Part shown: positions 6,133 through 7,236 of the stretch, one piece after another | Layout: every line of letters starts with the position of its first letter | How positions within the stretch are numbered: the first letter of the stretch is position 1 | Origin: PWVB01 sp964530185 | GTDB lineage: Bacteria > Chloroflexota > Anaerolineae > B4-G1 > SLSP01 | NCBI GenBank assembly: GCA_964530185.1 | Contig: CAZHBB010000134.1 | Span: 1 to 7,236 of the forward strand | Direction: 5' to 3' | DNA length: 7,236 nt | Position numbers and translations under genes: made by a program | The notes under the pieces: model-generated | What the model was told of the DNA's origin: nothing | The model's input: only the letters and a program-made list of their open reading frames with translations | The model's database searches: none

Positions 6133-6641
6133 GGCCTGGAGGGGCCAGTGGACGAATGCCGCTGCAGCCATAGAGCGACATAGAAGACCACCGCCAGCAG
6201 ATACCCGGCTAGGCAAAAGCCGATGATGAGGTCGTATGTGATCAATCCATAGAACGGATTGTCCATCAAAGGCCAGAAGGGATGCATCTCTGGGTAGAGG
6301 GGCGCATCCAGCAGTACATGGAAAAGGGCACCCAAGACTCCCGAGAGGATTATCCTGCGACGCCGTGGGGCATAGGGCAGTGGCCATAGGGTTGTCATGA
6401 TTGCAGCAACTGGATGCCGGAGGCTGTAAACGATCATGGCTGTGAACATCCCTACCAGTGTAGCACCGACGAATGTGTGAGCGTAGCCATGGAGCGGATA
6501 GTTCAGCCTCAACAGGATGACGGCCAATGGCTCCAGATCGACGGCTACGTTGACCAGAACAAAGGTCGGTGGGTCAAGCTCCCGATGTAGTGGGAAGGTA
6601 ATCGCGGCACTGGGGCCAAAGTGAAATGGCGTAAGAGGCAT
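6129..6641 (-). CDS. Membrane-bound metal-dependent hydrolase-like protein (YdjM/DUF457-type)
   Basis: A 170-residue membrane protein with about four hydrophobic segments (roughly 24-45, 53-75, 98-115, 133-158). It begins MPLTPFHFGP, the usual opening of YdjM/DUF457-like proteins. Scattered metal-ligand candidates match that family: His7, Asp35 and Glu37 in AVDLEPL, His51 and His55, His108 and Asp112 in FHVLLDAP, and His120 in MHPFWP. The family is predicted, by relationship to phospholipase C-like metal hydrolases, to act on a membrane or envelope substrate, but the reaction is not established. The ATG at 6641 has GAGGAG (6655-6650) eight bases upstream and a good promoter behind it. The TAG stop overlaps the convergent ACT gene's TAG. 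It is divergent from another membrane metal-protein gene at 6824. Confidence 0.8.
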   Translation of the reverse strand: MPLTPFHFGPSAAITFPLHRELDPPTFVLVNVAVDLEPLAVILLRLNYPLHGYAHTFVGATLVGMFTAMIVYSLRHPVAAIMTTLWPLPYAPRRRRIILSGVLGALFHVLLDAPLYPEMHPFWPLMDNPFYGLITYDLIIGFCLAGYLLAVVFYVALWLQRHSSTGPSRP

Positions 6642-6662
6642 GATTTTCGCTCCTCGTTCTCT

Positions 6663-6690
6663 ATTATGTGGATCAGGGCTTCAGTGTCAA
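6663..6690 (-). promoter_or_regulatory. Promoter of the DUF457-type membrane hydrolase gene
   Basis: On the minus strand a perfect TTGACA (6690-6685) is followed after 16 bases by CATAAT (6668-6663, five of six matches). Transcription would start near 6656, leaving a very short leader in which the GAGGAG ribosome site (6655-6650) lies almost at the 5' end. An alternative -10 (TAATAG, spacer 18) would shift the start slightly downstream. Confidence 0.5.
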
Positions 6691-6811
6691 TCTGGATAGT
6701 CTTGTGCTCTGGCCCAGTGAGTCCGGCCTGACGAAATGTACAACCAGGCGTCGTCGATACTTTCTTGCGTTTCTCACCCGGATTTTACATTACTGTGATT
6801 GTGCGCGGGCG

Positions 6812-6816
6812 GGAGG
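6812..6816 (+). promoter_or_regulatory. Ribosome binding site of the HExxH membrane protein gene
   Basis: GGAGG lies seven bases before the ATG at 6824, an optimal spacing that fixes the start of the partial gene at the right edge. Confidence 0.75.
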
Positions 6817-6823
6817 ATAAACC

Positions 6824-7236
6824 ATGATAAAGATGCGGGATTTGGGGTGGGTCTTGGCTTATCCGTTCTATCAACTGATGGGTACGCTACGTCATGAAGC
6901 GGTCCACGCGCTGGTTGCGCGGTTGGAAGGAGCCCATATTGAACGTTTCGTCTGGTGGCCAACCTTTAGCGAGGCGGGCAGAGTACAGTGGGGCTATGTG
7001 GTTTGGAGAGGTGAGACTTCGTGGCTGGCCATAGCTGCGCCCTATCTACTGGACCTGATGACCTTTGGCATGGCCTATCTTCTCTGCGCCAGGCGTCTCA
7101 TCAGGCGTCGGTGGCTATGGGTCAACCTTGTAATTCTGGGTATCGTCTCGCCTCTGGTTAATTCAGCCTACAATTACTGGGGTGGCTTTCGTAGCGTAAA
7201 CGACGTGGGGCGGCTTCTCCGTGCTCTGCCCCCAGT
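6824..7236 (+). CDS. M50-like membrane metalloprotease, partial (3' end beyond window)
   Basis: An open frame of 137 codons that runs off the right edge. It starts with ATG behind a strong GGAGG. The first helix carries the zinc-protease signature HEAVH (His24, Glu25, His28) in TLRHEAVHALVARLEGA, close to the N-terminus as in M50/M50B-like membrane proteases. Hydrophobic segments follow at about 66-88 and 97-118. SVNDVGRLL (124-132) offers Asp127 as a candidate third zinc ligand, comparable to the N/S-D motif near the second half of M50B-like proteins. These enzymes normally cleave membrane substrates, sometimes in signalling, but many small HExxH membrane proteins of this type are uncharacterised. 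It is divergent from the DUF457-type gene with about 180 bases between. The gene is clear; catalytic activity and completeness cannot be judged from this piece. Confidence 0.75.
   Translation, partial: MIKMRDLGWVLAYPFYQLMGTLRHEAVHALVARLEGAHIERFVWWPTFSEAGRVQWGYVVWRGETSWLAIAAPYLLDLMTFGMAYLLCARRLIRRRWLWVNLVILGIVSPLVNSAYNYWGGFRSVNDVGRLLRALPP

Overview
The window is ordinary bacterial chromosome of moderately high GC content, densely packed with genes and with clear Shine-Dalgarno sites. An SLBB plus helix-hairpin-helix ComEA, a solitary UroD-fold methyltransferase-like protein, a CASTOR-type ACT protein and several multi-pass membrane proteins together suggest a free-living bacterium, possibly Chloroflexota or a Firmicutes-like lineage. 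That placement is a guess from gene content. I saw no phage, transposon, CRISPR array, rRNA or tRNA gene.

Layout, left to right. A plus-strand comEA-like gene (53-805) converges on a minus-strand MFS transporter (824-2104). Upstream of the transporter lies a 200-base leader region with a possible promoter, a short dyad in its spacer and a 45-base hairpin with a perfect 11-bp outer stem. Next on the minus strand is an OsmC-family peroxidase-like gene (2307-2789). It is driven from an AT-rich island with a near-consensus sigma-70 type promoter. The stretch 2790-3098 holds that promoter plus a plus-strand segment with coding-like composition but no assigned gene. Then come a minus-strand GNAT acetyltransferase (3099-3818) and, just upstream of it, a UroD/MtaA-like methyltransferase (3828-4847). 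These two form a translationally coupled operon.

After a 200-bp divergent intergenic region the plus strand carries a HAD phosphatase (5070-5735) and, one base later, an ACT-domain protein (5737-6132). The ACT gene meets a minus-strand YdjM/DUF457-like membrane metal-hydrolase (6129-6641) tail to tail, with both stop codons inside one CTAG. A divergent region with a good minus-strand promoter separates this from a plus-strand HExxH membrane protein (6824 onward). That gene runs off the right edge and resembles an M50B-type metalloprotease.

The genes do not form one obvious pathway. Functional units that can be inferred are DNA uptake (ComEA), drug or solute export (MFS), peroxide detoxification (OsmC), the UroD-GNAT pair, the HAD-ACT pair, and two divergent putative membrane metalloenzymes. 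I found no convincing evidence of a wholly new system. The most noteworthy items are the structured leader of the MFS gene, the solitary UroD-fold methyltransferase coupled to an acetyltransferase, the unannotated HExxH membrane protein at the edge, and the orphan coding-like segment near 2873-3098.
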